This document shows, in pieces, positions 17,647-27,109 of a stretch of DNA of 64,000 nt. The DNA is from CAWHJN01 sp963829705. Lineage in GTDB: Bacteria > Bacteroidota > Rhodothermia > Rhodothermales > BA12. Under the pieces are notes generated by a model. It saw only the letters and a program-made list of their open reading frames with translations. It searched no databases and had not been told where the DNA came from. Position 1 is the first letter of the stretch. The number at the start of each line of letters is the position of its first letter. Both the position numbers and the translations under genes were made by a program. The stretch covers positions 868,001-932,000 of the forward strand of contig CAWHJN010000001.1 in NCBI GenBank assembly GCA_963829705.1. Direction: 5' to 3'.

Positions 17647-20164
17647 TCAGGTGTTGCGGCGCAGCACGTCGAGTGCCGGTCGGTTGTAGACGCCCCGGCT
17701 CACGACCCAGCCGACGCCCAGCGTGAGGGCGATCACGACGGCAAAGGCGACGGCGAGCGCGGCGGGCGGGATGCGGAGCGGCGCGTCGAACACCTGGTCG
17801 GCCAGCGCCCAGCCCGCACCGAGCGCAAAGACGAGGCCCGTCAGCACGCCGAAGACGCCGAGCAGCGTGTACTCGACGAGCATGATGCCGCGCACCTGCC
17901 GCCGTGACGCGCCCAGCGTTTTGAGCAGCACCGTTTCCTCGGCGCGCTGGTAGCGGCTCACGAGCACCGCCGACGCCAGCACGAACAGGCCTGTCAGGAT
18001 GCTGAAGAGCGCCATGAAGCGGATCACGCCCGCGATACGGCTGAAGAGCGCGTCGAACACACTCAGCGCCAGCGCCAGGTCGATGGCCGACACGTTGGGA
18101 AAATCGCGCACGACGGACGGCCTGGAGGCGCGCCCCCGCTGTGGCGTCGGGCGAGCGGGTGAGCAGCACGAGCGTCTGCGGCGCTTTTTCGAGCACACCG
18201 GCGGGAAAGACGACGAAAAAGTTGGTCGACAGCTGCCGCCAGTCCACCGCCCGGATGGAGGCAATCGTGGTGGTGACGGCGCGGCCCTGGATCGACCAGA
18301 CGAGCGTGTCGCCCAGCGCGACGCCCAGTTCGCCCGCCACGTCGCGCTCGATGGAGATGGGGACGACCTCGGTGCCCTCGGCCACCGACCCCACGAATTC
18401 GCCTTCGAGCAGCGTTTCCGACGGGATGAGGCGGTCGCGGTACGTGGATCGGTACTCGCGCACGTGCGCCCACGAAACCGAGTCGCGCAGCGTGGAATCC
18501 GCCCGCATGGCATCGACCGTCAGTCCGTTGATCGACTGCACGCGCATCGTCACGATGGGCACGGTGTCGAGTACCGGCAGGTTCTGTGCGGCCACGAGTG
18601 CCGCCACGCCTTCCGCCTGCGACGGCTGCACGTCGAACAGCACGAGGTTGGGCTGGCCCTCGCCATCGGCGGTCTCGAACTGCCCCACGAGCGTCCGCTC
18701 GACGATGAGGAGCGTGAGCAGCAGGAACACGCCCAGCCCGAGCGCGAGCAGGAGCAGGACGGTCTGGTTGCGTGGCCGGTACAGATTGGCCACGCCCTGC
18801 CGCACCACGTAGCCCGCGCCACGCGGTACGAGCCGCCGTGCCCCCGCCGACAGCCCTTTCGCCACGAGCGCGAGGCCGCCGAAGACGGCCAGCACGCCGC
18901 CCGCGTAGCCCAGCGCCACGGCCACACTCGGCGCCTGCAGGTACGCAAAGCCGACGATGGCGGCGGCGATGAGCAGGAAGATGAGCCACCGTAGCGGGTC
19001 GCGCCCGCCCTCGTGGGCGACGGCCCGGAGCGCCCGCAGCGGCGAGGCGCGGCGCACGGCCAGCAGCGGCAACAGCGCGAAGAGCAGCGTTACCCCCACA
19101 CCCAGCCCGATGCCCACCACGAGCGCCTGCGGCTGCAACCGGAACGCCACCTCGACGGGCAGGAAATCCGCCAGCAGGCGCGGCAGCACGAGCAGCACGC
19201 CCGTCGCCAGCGCCCCGCCGATGGCCCCGGCCAGCACGCCCATCGCCAGCGCCTGCCCGAGGTAGATGGCGTACGTCTTCCACAGCGGTGCCCCGAGGCA
19301 GCGCAGCACCGCCACGGTGTTGAGCCGCGACTGGACGAAGACGTGGACGCTGCTGGCGATGCCGAGTCCGCCCAGCAGGAGCGCAATAAAGGCCGTCAGG
19401 TTGAGAAAGCGGTAGAGGCCGTCGAGGCCGGTGTCCCACTCGCCCTGCAACTCCTCGACGGTGTCGGCGCGCACCCTCGCTTCGCGCAGCGCGGGCTGGA
19501 GGGGGTCGATCATCGTCTCCACGTCGCGCCCGTCGCCGAAAAAGAAAAAGCGCTCGTACGTGGCCCGGCTGCCCGTCGAGAGCAGCGTCGAGTCGAGGCG
19601 GACCAGCGGGATGTAGACGCGGGGGCTGAAGAGCGCCTGCACGTTGACCTCGCGCGGGGCCGCGACGACGCGCCCCGCGATCCGGTAGCGGTAGGCGCCG
19701 ACCTGCACGGAGTCGCCCACGGCCACGTCGAAGGCGTCGAGCAGGCCGCCATCGACGAGCGCCTCGCCGGTTTCGAGGTAGCGCGCCGCCGCCTCCGCGG
19801 GCTGCGTCACGAGCGCGCCGTAGTACGGATAGCCCGCCTCACCCGCCCGCACGGTCGCCAGGCGCGTGCCCTCGACGCGGGGGAAGTACGCCATCGAGTT
19901 GAACGTGACGCGGCGCGACTGCTGGCCGCCGAGCGAATCGGCCAGCGCGTTGATGCGCGGCGTGAACGGGGCCGACCGCTCGAACAGCAGGTCCGCGCCC
20001 AGCAGCGTCCCGGCCTCGTCGTCGAGCGCCGTCCGGAGGTTGTCGCCGAACGAGTTGATGGCCACCAGCGCGGCCACGCCCAGCACCATCGACAGCAGAA
20101 ACAGCAGCAGCCGCGCCCGGCTGCCCCGGCTGTCGCGCCACGCCATGCGAAGGCTCCACATCAT
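17647..20164 (-). pseudogene. Large FtsX-type ABC transporter permease, one frameshift
   Basis: Starts MMWSLRMAWRDSRGSRARLL with a first membrane segment, then a large periplasmic region (about residues 50-260), three membrane spans, a YbbP-like middle (QGVANLYRPRNQTVLLLL), another soluble loop and three C-terminal spans ending GVYNRPALDVLRRNT. This two-FtsX-domain design of about 840 residues fits the YbbP-type permeases, which work with a YbbA-like ATPase; none is adjacent. The frame changes by one base at about 18133-18137, where the coding strand has five Gs: removing one G gives 838 residues without interruption. It is therefore either a sequencing slip or a recent inactivation that removes the last three membrane spans. 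Confidence 0.8.
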
Positions 20165-20339
20165 GAAGGGTACGTCGGTCAGGAGGATGAATTCGTCGGG
20201 CCTCAATGCGCGAAGGGCAAAAGGGTTGTGTCCTCGACCCCGCGGCACCGCGCCCGGCGTGGACGAATCCGCGAATTCGCGCGGGACCGGCGGCTCTCGG
20301 GTACGGCGATTTTCAACGGGCCGTCCGGCGGGGCGGGTT

Positions 20340-20347
20340 TATCTTGG
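20340..20347 (+). promoter_or_regulatory. Putative -7 box of uvrD (TATCTTGG)
   Basis: TATCTTGG, identical to the tRNA-Arg box, 36 nt before the uvrD ATG. Confidence 0.45.
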
Positions 20348-20383
20348 CGCGTGCCGCCCGATAGCCGTTGACGAGTCCCGCCC

Positions 20384-22741
20384 ATGCGCCAGTTTGCCCT
20401 TCCCCTCGACCCGAACACTTCCGCCCTGCCACCGGGCCTGCCCGACGCGCAGAGCATCCTCGACGGGCTCAACGAGGCGCAGCAGAAAGCCGTGACGACG
20501 ACGGACGGGCCGGTGCTGATCGTCGCCGGGCCGGGCTCGGGCAAGACGCGCACGCTCACCCACCGCATCGCGTACCTGCTGGCGACGGGCAAGACGAAGC
20601 CGTGGCAGATCCTCGCGCTGACGTTCACCAACAAGGCGGCGCGCGAGATGAAAGAGCGCATCCGCACGCTCGTCGGGCCGCAGACGGCGCAGCCCATCGC
20701 GATGGGCACGTTCCACTCCGTCTTCGCCCGCATCCTCCGCATCGAGGGCGAGGCCATCGGCTACTCGCGCGACTTCTCGATCTACGACACCGACGACGCC
20801 GAGCGCATCCTGCGTTCGTTGATGGACCGCTTCCGGATCGACTCGAAGCAGTTCTCGGTGCGCGCCATCCGGGGGCTGATTTCGAGCGCCAAGAACGCCA
20901 TGGTGCCGCCCGGCGAGTACGCGCGCCTCGTGGCGTCGCAGATCCAGGAAAAAGCCGCGCTCGTCTACCCGGCCTACGAAGAAGCCCTCCGCCGCTCGAA
21001 CGCGATGGACTTCGACGACCTGCTCCTCAAGCCCATCACGCTCTTCAATAACCATGCGGACGTGCTGGCGAAGTACCAGCAAAAGTGGCAGTACGTCCAC
21101 ATCGACGAGTACCAGGACACCAACACGGCGCAGTACACGATTGCGAAGATGCTGGCCGCAACGCACCGCAACCTGTGCGTCGTGGGCGACGACGCGCAGA
21201 GCATCTATGCGTTTCGCGGGGCCGACATCACCAACATCCTGTCGTTCCAGCGGGATTACAAAGACGCGCAGGTCGTCCGGCTGGAGCAGAACTACCGCTC
21301 GACGGGCAAAATCCTGCGGCTGGCGGATTCGATCATCAAGCAGAACCGCGACCAGCTCGAAAAGCACCTGTGGACGGACAACGACGACGGCGATTTCGTG
21401 CTGCTGATGGAGGCGCTGTCGGAGAAGGACGAGGCGCAGAAGATCGAGCGGCTGGTGCGCGAGTTGCAGACGCGGGCGGGGCATCCGTACAAGGATTTCG
21501 CCGTCCTCTACCGCACCAACGCGCAGTCGCGCTCGATCGAGGACGCGCTGCGGCGCGGCGGCGTGCCCTACCGGCTCATCGGCGGCGTCTCGTTCTACAC
21601 GCGCAAGGAAATCAAGGACGCCCTCGCCTACCTCCGCCTGATGGTAAACCCGCACGACGCGGCGAGCCTCCGGCGCGTGATCAACTACCCCACGCGCGGC
21701 ATCGGCGACAAGACCGTCGAGACGCTCGTGGCGTTCGCCCGCGAGCGCGGCTACACGCTCTGGCAGGCGCTCGACCATCTGGAAGACTCGGGCCTTTCGG
21801 GCCGGGCGCTGGGGGCCGTGCAGAAATTCCACTTCACCATCAACCAGCACGCGGCGCAGCTGGCGACGCGCGCCGCCGATGAAGTCGCCCGCGACCTGCT
21901 CCAGGAGGCGGGGATTTTCGCCGCCTTCAAGCAGGAGCAGACGCTGGAGAGCCAGGCGCGCTACGAGAACGTCCAGGAGCTCCTCAACGCCCTCGCCGAG
22001 CACGTGCAGTCCAACGAAGGCAACGACCTCTCGACGTTCTTGCAGGACGTGACGCTCCTCACCGACGCCGACCAGGCCGAGGACGGGCAGGAAAACCGCG
22101 TCACGCTGATGACGCTGCACGCCTCGAAGGGGCTGGAATACCCCGTCGTGTTCGTCACCGGCATGGAGGAAGGGCTGTTTCCGCTCGCCAAAGCCGCGCA
22201 GGACCCGCAACAGTTGGAGGAGGAACGGCGGCTGTTCTACGTCGGCGTCACGCGGGCGCAGGCGCGCTTGTTCATCTCGCACGCCCGCACGCGCTTCCGC
22301 TACGGGCAGCACGAGAGCAGCCTGCGAAGCCGCTTTCTCGACGAGATCGACACGTCGGTGATCCGCACCGAGACGGGCCGCAGCATCGAGCAGCAGCACG
22401 ACCGTTTTTCGATGAAGCCCGAAGCGCCCGCCGCGCCGAAGAAAACGGGCCGGACGGTTTCCTACGACGCCGTCGATCCCCACTACTACCGCACGCCCGT
22501 CGGCGGTGCGCGCCCGAAAGGCAGCAGCCGGAGCCGCGACGACGACGACCGCCGCATCGTCTACGACGAGGAGGAGAGCGCCATCGTGCCCGGCGTGCGC
22601 GTGGAGCACGGGCAGTTTGGCGAGGGCAAGGTGCTGGCGCTCGAAGGGCGCGGCGACATGGCCAAAGCCACCGTCTTTTTCCACGACCACGGGCAGAAAA
22701 AGCTCGTCCTCAAGTTCGCCCGCTTGCGGCGGCTCGGCTGA
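20384..22741 (+). CDS. pcrA: UvrD/PcrA-type DNA helicase
   Basis: A superfamily 1A 3'-5' helicase for nucleotide-excision repair and removal of proteins from DNA. 785 residues. Motif I GPGSGKTRTLTHRIAYLL near residue 47, motif Ia LTFTNKAAREMKERI, motif II HIDEYQDTN, motif III VVGDDAQSIYAFRGAD, motif IV VRLEQNYRST, motif V LMTLHASKGLEYPVVFVTGMEEG and motif VI FYVGVTRAQARL are all in order. The C-terminal 130 residues are a basic linker followed by a Tudor-like end (GVRVEHGQFGEGKVLALEG), as in PcrA. Its last 127 codons recur at 26325-26706. The GTG of a crcB copy follows 2 nt after the stop. Confidence 0.95.
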   Translation: MRQFALPLDPNTSALPPGLPDAQSILDGLNEAQQKAVTTTDGPVLIVAGPGSGKTRTLTHRIAYLLATGKTKPWQILALTFTNKAAREMKERIRTLVGPQTAQPIAMGTFHSVFARILRIEGEAIGYSRDFSIYDTDDAERILRSLMDRFRIDSKQFSVRAIRGLISSAKNAMVPPGEYARLVASQIQEKAALVYPAYEEALRRSNAMDFDDLLLKPITLFNNHADVLAKYQQKWQYVHIDEYQDTNTAQYTIAKMLAATHRNLCVVGDDAQSIYAFRGADITNILSFQRDYKDAQVVRLEQNYRSTGKILRLADSIIKQNRDQLEKHLWTDNDDGDFVLLMEALSEKDEAQKIERLVRELQTRAGHPYKDFAVLYRTNAQSRSIEDALRRGGVPYRLIGGVSFYTRKEIKDALAYLRLMVNPHDAASLRRVINYPTRGIGDKTVETLVAFARERGYTLWQALDHLEDSGLSGRALGAVQKFHFTINQHAAQLATRAADEVARDLLQEAGIFAAFKQEQTLESQARYENVQELLNALAEHVQSNEGNDLSTFLQDVTLLTDADQAEDGQENRVTLMTLHASKGLEYPVVFVTGMEEGLFPLAKAAQDPQQLEEERRLFYVGVTRAQARLFISHARTRFRYGQHESSLRSRFLDEIDTSVIRTETGRSIEQQHDRFSMKPEAPAAPKKTGRTVSYDAVDPHYYRTPVGGARPKGSSRSRDDDDRRIVYDEEESAIVPGVRVEHGQFGEGKVLALEGRGDMAKATVFFHDHGQKKLVLKFARLRRLG

Positions 22742-23060
22742 CGGTGCGCGGGCTTCTGGCCGTGATGCTGGGCGGCGCGCTCGGGCGGCGCTGCGCTACG
22801 GCGTGGCGCTGTGGCTGGCCGCCGCCGCCGCCCGTTTTCCGTGGCACACGCTCGCCGTCAACCTCGTCGGCTCGTTCGTGATGGGCCTGCTCATCGCCTC
22901 CGCGCTGCGCGACACCGCCCGCCTGTTTCTGCTCACCGGCATGCTGGGCGCCTTCACGACGTTCTCGACCTTCAGCATCGAAACCCTCGCGCTCGTGCAG
23001 GACGGGCGGCTCTGGGCGGCAGCGGCGTATGTGGCGCTGAGTGTCGTCGGCGGGTTGTTG
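22360..23060 (+). repeat. Direct repeat, copy 1 (uvrD tail + crcB)
   Basis: Matches 26325-27025 at an offset of 3965. The uvrD part (382 nt) differs at only three sites that I see, all synonymous. The crcB part carries one 1-nt deletion and more substitutions, and similarity fades after about 23060. The left edge is sharp at GATCCGCACCGAGACGG. The right edge is gradual. Confidence 0.85.
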
Positions 23061-23114
23061 CTCGCCGCGCTCGGCTACACCGTCGGCCGCTGGCTCGCGG
23101 TGCCTCAGCCCTGA
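22744..23114 (+). pseudogene. crcB: CrcB/FluC fluoride channel, copy 1, frameshifted
   Basis: Relative to the intact copy at 26709, one T is missing after TCGG at about 22785, so translation from the GTG leaves frame after 14 codons. Restoring the base gives 123 residues with all channel motifs: GGALGAALRYG-type start, TLAVNLVGSFVMGLL, and MLGAFTTFSTFS, the TTFSTFS pore motif being the more canonical of the two copies. The C-terminus (GYTVGRWLAVPQP) differs from copy 2. It lies 2 nt after uvrD. The missing base sits inside a 700-bp repeat, where mis-assembly is plausible. Confidence 0.75.
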
Positions 23115-23520
23115 GCGCCGCGGTCGAAATGCTCGCGGATTTGCAAGGACGGATGCCTCAGCTGACCGGGCGTTAACCGTGGTGCGGCCAGTCTTTCGCT
23201 CACCACGTAGACTGTTATTTATTTGGAAATACATTACTTAAGTCCTATCCTCCAGGATGCTATCCGAACGATGCACACAATCGCTGCTCGTTCAACCACC
23301 AGCCCCACCGTCCTGTTTGGACACCTCCGGTGGTATGGGTTTGGCGGCGCATCGGCGGCTTCGCCATAGGCGAATCTGATGGCGGCGTGACCTCACCCGT
23401 GCGGTGGCACGTCAGCGATCCAGCCGGTTTGCTCCGCCCCACAACGCAGGTCCTCTTCGGCAGTATGATTACTCGCGCCGCGAGATGCCTTTTGTTCACA
23501 CGACTCGATCCATCGAAGCC
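23115..23520. other. Gene-free junction stretch, AT-rich core
   Basis: 406 nt between crcB copy 1 and the small lipoprotein. It contains an AT-rich patch at 23210-23249 (TGTTATTTATTTGGAAATAC and following), unusual for this GC-rich window. No complete gene, tRNA or insertion-sequence end could be supported. It may hold the junction of the inserted segment and a promoter. Confidence 0.5.
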
Positions 23521-23988
23521 ATGATGCCCTCCACCTCGACCTTCGTTTTATGCCTCACCCTGCTGACCGCCCTGACCGGCTGCGACTCCGCCGCGCAGGA
23601 AGCACGCCCGGTGACGCTGATCAACGATACGGATCAGTTGGTCGTATTTATGTCTCGCCCTCTTCGTTCGAGAGTTCCTGATATAGGCCCCCCTCTCGTC
23701 ATCACAGATACCAGCCGTCTCGGTAGCGGCTGGTTACATCTTCTCAAGCCTCACGAACGCGCGCAGATCGGCAGATGTGGATATAATGAGCATATCGAGC
23801 GTGATGGATGGACTGCCCGGATACATGTATACTACCCACTAAAAAGCGATGGCTCAACTGAACAGATTGAAGTTTATTCACTTTGGTCTGATAATTCTGT
23901 CACCACCTCACTTATCGAAAACGACTGTCAGATCAGAGTCAGCGACGTGGACTTTATGGAGCACCTCCGAGCCTTGAGCGATCGATGA
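23521..23988 (+). CDS. Small lipoprotein on the inserted segment, unknown function
   Basis: 155 residues from the ATG at 23521: MMPSTSTFVLCLTLLTALTGC with lipobox LTGC, then about 130 residues with beta-like character (ARPVTLINDTDQLVVFMSR and IHVYYPLKSDGSTEQIEVYS). The NDTDQLVVF opening recalls proteins that start with a small Ig-like strand, but I do not recognise the family. Base composition is clearly AT-richer than the flanking chromosome, with codons such as ATA and AAA that neighbours avoid. It lies 59 nt upstream of the next gene and probably forms a unit with it. Confidence 0.75.
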   Translation: MMPSTSTFVLCLTLLTALTGCDSAAQEARPVTLINDTDQLVVFMSRPLRSRVPDIGPPLVITDTSRLGSGWLHLLKPHERAQIGRCGYNEHIERDGWTARIHVYYPLKSDGSTEQIEVYSLWSDNSVTTSLIENDCQIRVSDVDFMEHLRALSDR

Positions 23989-24047
23989 CCCCACTTCCAA
24001 CCCAAACATCTTTCTCAACCACCACACTCTCAACAACCACGAACTGA

Positions 24048-26306
24048 ATGCTTCGCTGCGTCCTCCTCTCGGTTCTTTTCCTCTCATTCACCCTCTCGGC
24101 AGCACAGGCGCAACAGGTCCGTGTCATCCAATCCACGAAACACGCGCCTTCTGCGCTGCCCGTTCGCGACCTTGATCAGATCGAATCGAACTACCGGAAT
24201 ACGGACGGACCACACCCGGTTCGGCTTTTCCCGCTGCCCCCGCAGAAGCCCGGCAAAGACCCGGTCAGGCAGGGGAAAATGGGTACCGTGCAGCCAACGG
24301 TTGGCGAGGACACCCAACTATCGTCTGTTCAGCAAAGCATCAACTTCGACGGCTTAGATAGTCAGGAAAATGCCATCCACTTGGGGCTTCCTATCGCGCC
24401 GCCTGATCCGAACATCGCGGTCGGTCCGAATCACATCGTGGAGATGGTGAACTCGCTCTTCGTCGTGTACAACAAGGTGGGTGGTCTTGAGGGAGGCCCA
24501 GAGCCAATCAACAGCCTCTGGTGGAACTTCGGCGGTCCGTGTGAAACCAAAAACGACGGCGACCCTATTGCCCTTTACGACGAATACGCTGACCGGTGGC
24601 TACTGTCGCAGTTTGCCCTATTCGATACAGACGGAGACAAGACGCCTGACGAATTCTACGAATGCATCGCGGTATCTCAAACGTCCGACCCAACTGGCCT
24701 CTACTGGCTCTATGCTTTCGAGATGCCGGGCTTTAACGACTATCCAAAGCTCGCCGTAGGGCCCGACAGCTACCTCTACACGCACAATCAGTACGGTAGT
24801 GCCGGATTTGTTGGTGCCACGGCAGGAGCTTTCGAGCGGGACGCCATGCTTAACGGGCAGCAGGCAGATATGGTGCTCTTCGGCCCTGATCCCAACCGCT
24901 CCAGCCTTCTGCCTGCCGACTTCAGCGGTCCCCTTCCTCCCGGACCTACACCGGGGTTCTTCGCCGAACTCAAGACGACCACGAGCCAGATCGCCATCTA
25001 CGAACTTGACGTGGACTGGAGTTCCCCCAGTTATGCCACGTTCAGTCAGGAAGCCTTGTTGAGTTCGTTCTACTTCGATCCGGTCGTATGTGATGATCCT
25101 GATTTTGTCTGCATCCCGCAACCCAACGGGGTGAAGCTGGATGCGCTCAGCGACCGCCTCATGTTCCCTCTCAGCATTCGGGACATGGGCACGCATCTGG
25201 CGATGGTGGCAACCCACACCGTGGATGCGAACGTCGAGACCGGCGGCGTTCGCTGGTACGAGTTCCGCCACGACGGATTCTCGTGGAGCATCTATCAGGA
25301 GGGCACCTATGCGCCGTTCGGCTCCGAGAACCGCTGGATGGGTTCGATCTCCATGAACAGCGAGGGCAAAATTGGTCTGGTCTATTCGGTATCGGGCACA
25401 TCCACTCACCCGTCCATCCGCTACACGGGCCGCCGCCCGTCGGACCCGCTCGGCGTGATGACCCTCGTAGAGACCTCGATCATCGAAGGTAGCGCCTCGC
25501 AGAATTATCCCGATGAACGCCGTCACCGATGGGGCGATTACGCGGCGCTCGTGGTCGATCCGACTGACGACAAGACGTTCTGGGCCGTTCATGCGTATGG
25601 CTCAAATGACGACCCGCAACCCAACTGGGCCACCCGCATCGCCTCCTTCCAGATCCCCAATGCCCCTGCAGAGCCGCTGGAAATCTCCATCTCCGGCCCT
25701 ACAGCGCTCGGAATCGGCGAGGATGGTACGTGGCACGCCATCGTCTCCGGTGGAAGGTCTCCCTTCAGTTACCAGTGGGACTACATGTTGCTCTGCATTG
25801 GTGCCTTTGGAGCACAGGGATTGGGCGACATAGGAACGATGGACGTCAACTGCGATCAGTGGTATTCCGGCGGCACCGGCAGCAGCTTCAGTCGCTCGAC
25901 CAGTGGTGAATGGACGATGCGGATCAGGCTCACCGTGATGGATGCTGATAACGTCGTCAAAACAGCGTACAAGACGGTGGTCATCGGGGGTGGTTCCGCT
26001 GCTGCCCCAGCAATGGCGAAGGCAGGTATCACCAATCTGCCGGAGCGCTACGCGCTGCACACCGTGGTCCCGAATCCCATAGGAGGCGTCGGGACCATCC
26101 GGTACGATCTGCCTGAGGCATCCGAGGTTGAGCTTGTCGTCTACGACCTGCTCGGACGGGAAGCCGCACGGCTGGCGGGCGGATTCCGGGAAGCGGGCGT
26201 TCATCACGCGACGTTTGACGCTGCCGACCTGATCAGCGGCGTGTACCTCGTTCGACTACGGGCAGGGTCATTCGTGGCGACGAAGCGGATCACAGTCGTG
26301 AAGTAG
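24048..26306 (+). CDS. Large secreted protein with T9SS sorting domain, unknown function
   Basis: 752 residues. Signal peptide MLRCVLLSVLFLSFTLSAAQAQ; a long body (about residues 100-520) containing DPNIAVGPNHIVEMVNSLFVVYNK and repeated acidic/aromatic strands (YDEYADRWLLSQF, PKLAVGPDSYLYTHNQYG, GVRWYEFRHDGFSW, NRWMGSISMNSEGKIGLVYSVSG) that look like beta-propeller blades. Residues about 540-650 form an Ig/PKD-like domain (ISGPTALGIGEDGTWHAIVSGG), and a type A sorting domain ends RAGSFVATKRITVVK. It is predicted to be surface-attached or secreted; substrate unknown. It lies inside the direct-repeat-bounded, AT-richer segment and ends 18 nt before copy 2 of the repeat. Confidence 0.85.
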   Translation: MLRCVLLSVLFLSFTLSAAQAQQVRVIQSTKHAPSALPVRDLDQIESNYRNTDGPHPVRLFPLPPQKPGKDPVRQGKMGTVQPTVGEDTQLSSVQQSINFDGLDSQENAIHLGLPIAPPDPNIAVGPNHIVEMVNSLFVVYNKVGGLEGGPEPINSLWWNFGGPCETKNDGDPIALYDEYADRWLLSQFALFDTDGDKTPDEFYECIAVSQTSDPTGLYWLYAFEMPGFNDYPKLAVGPDSYLYTHNQYGSAGFVGATAGAFERDAMLNGQQADMVLFGPDPNRSSLLPADFSGPLPPGPTPGFFAELKTTTSQIAIYELDVDWSSPSYATFSQEALLSSFYFDPVVCDDPDFVCIPQPNGVKLDALSDRLMFPLSIRDMGTHLAMVATHTVDANVETGGVRWYEFRHDGFSWSIYQEGTYAPFGSENRWMGSISMNSEGKIGLVYSVSGTSTHPSIRYTGRRPSDPLGVMTLVETSIIEGSASQNYPDERRHRWGDYAALVVDPTDDKTFWAVHAYGSNDDPQPNWATRIASFQIPNAPAEPLEISISGPTALGIGEDGTWHAIVSGGRSPFSYQWDYMLLCIGAFGAQGLGDIGTMDVNCDQWYSGGTGSSFSRSTSGEWTMRIRLTVMDADNVVKTAYKTVVIGGGSAAAPAMAKAGITNLPERYALHTVVPNPIGGVGTIRYDLPEASEVELVVYDLLGREAARLAGGFREAGVHHATFDAADLISGVYLVRLRAGSFVATKRITVVK

Positions 26307-26324
26307 GAAACCGCAACGCGCCAC

Positions 26325-26706
26325 GATCCGCACCGAGACGGGCCGCAGCATCGAGCAGCAGCACGACCGTTTTTCGATGAAGCCCGAAGCGCCCGCCGCG
26401 CCGAAGAAAACGGGCCGGACGGTCTCCTACGACGCCGTCGATCCCCACTACTACCGCACGCCCGTTGGCGGTGCGCGCCCGAAAGGCAGCAGCCGGAGCC
26501 GCGACGACGATGACCGCCGCATCGTCTACGACGAGGAGGAGAGCGCCATCGTGCCCGGCGTGCGCGTGGAGCACGGGCAGTTTGGCGAGGGCAAGGTGCT
26601 GGCGCTCGAAGGGCGCGGCGACATGGCCAAAGCCACCGTCTTTTTCCACGACCACGGGCAGAAAAAGCTCGTCCTCAAGTTCGCCCGCTTGCGGCGGCTC
26701 GGCTGA
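26325..26706 (+). pseudogene. 3' fragment of uvrD/pcrA (127 codons, no start)
   Basis: Encodes IRTETGRSIEQQHDRFSMKP through the helicase C-terminus and stop, nearly identical to residues 660-785 of the complete gene. It lacks all helicase motifs. An internal ATG (26377) would give 109 residues comprising only the linker and Tudor-like end. It is most simply a relic of the event that created the duplication, although a short transcript could still drive crcB. Confidence 0.85.
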
Positions 26707-27025
26707 CGGTGCGCGGGCTGCTGGCCGTGATGCTGGGCGGCGCGCTCGGTGCGGCGCTGCGCTACGGCGTGGCGCTGGGGCTGGCCGCCGCCGCCGCCCG
26801 TTTTCCGTGGCACACACTCGCCGTCAACCTCGTCGGCTCGTTCGTGATGGGCCTGCTCATCGCCTCCGCGCTGCGCGACACCGCCCGCCTGTTTCTGCTC
26901 ACCGGCGTGCTCGGCGGCTTCACGACGTTCTCCGCCTTCAGCATCGAAACCCTCGCGCTTGTACAGGACGGGCGGCTCTGGGCGGCAGCGGCGTACGTGG
27001 CGTTGAGCGTCCTCGGCGGGGTGCT
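26325..27025 (+). repeat. Direct repeat, copy 2 (uvrD tail + crcB)
   Basis: Second copy of 22360-23060. It starts abruptly 19 nt after the stop of the secreted protein gene, in the middle of a uvrD codon series, and runs without a gap through the uvrD stop into crcB. Confidence 0.85.
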
Positions 27026-27059
27026 TTTCGCCTTCGCGGGCGTCGTCGTGGGGCGGTGA
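26709..27059 (+). CDS. crcB: Fluoride channel CrcB/FluC (intact copy)
   Basis: A four-helix inner-membrane protein that dimerises into a fluoride exporter channel. 116 residues from a GTG start 2 nt after the uvrD fragment's stop. It shows GGALGAALRYG, NLVGSFVMGLL (the conserved Asn and Gly) and GVLGGFTTFSAFSIE, where the Thr-Thr-Phe-Ser track lines the pore. The second half of that motif reads SAFS rather than the STFS of copy 1. The C-terminal helix LGGVLFAFAGVVVGR ends directly at the stop. Confidence 0.9.
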   Translation: MRGLLAVMLGGALGAALRYGVALGLAAAAARFPWHTLAVNLVGSFVMGLLIASALRDTARLFLLTGVLGGFTTFSAFSIETLALVQDGRLWAAAAYVALSVLGGVLFAFAGVVVGR

Positions 27060-27109
27060 GGCTTGCCAGGGAGGGCGGTTGTGATGGCTAACCATCAACA
27101 AACCGTCCG

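Noticed and set aside
20339..22690. 783-codon minus-strand frame opposite uvrD
   Set aside because: Antisense shadow; the helicase motifs on the plus strand are complete.
26377..26706. Independent 109-residue protein at the uvrD fragment
   Set aside because: Its sequence is almost identical to the helicase C-terminus and it has no promoter of its own; a duplication relic is simpler.
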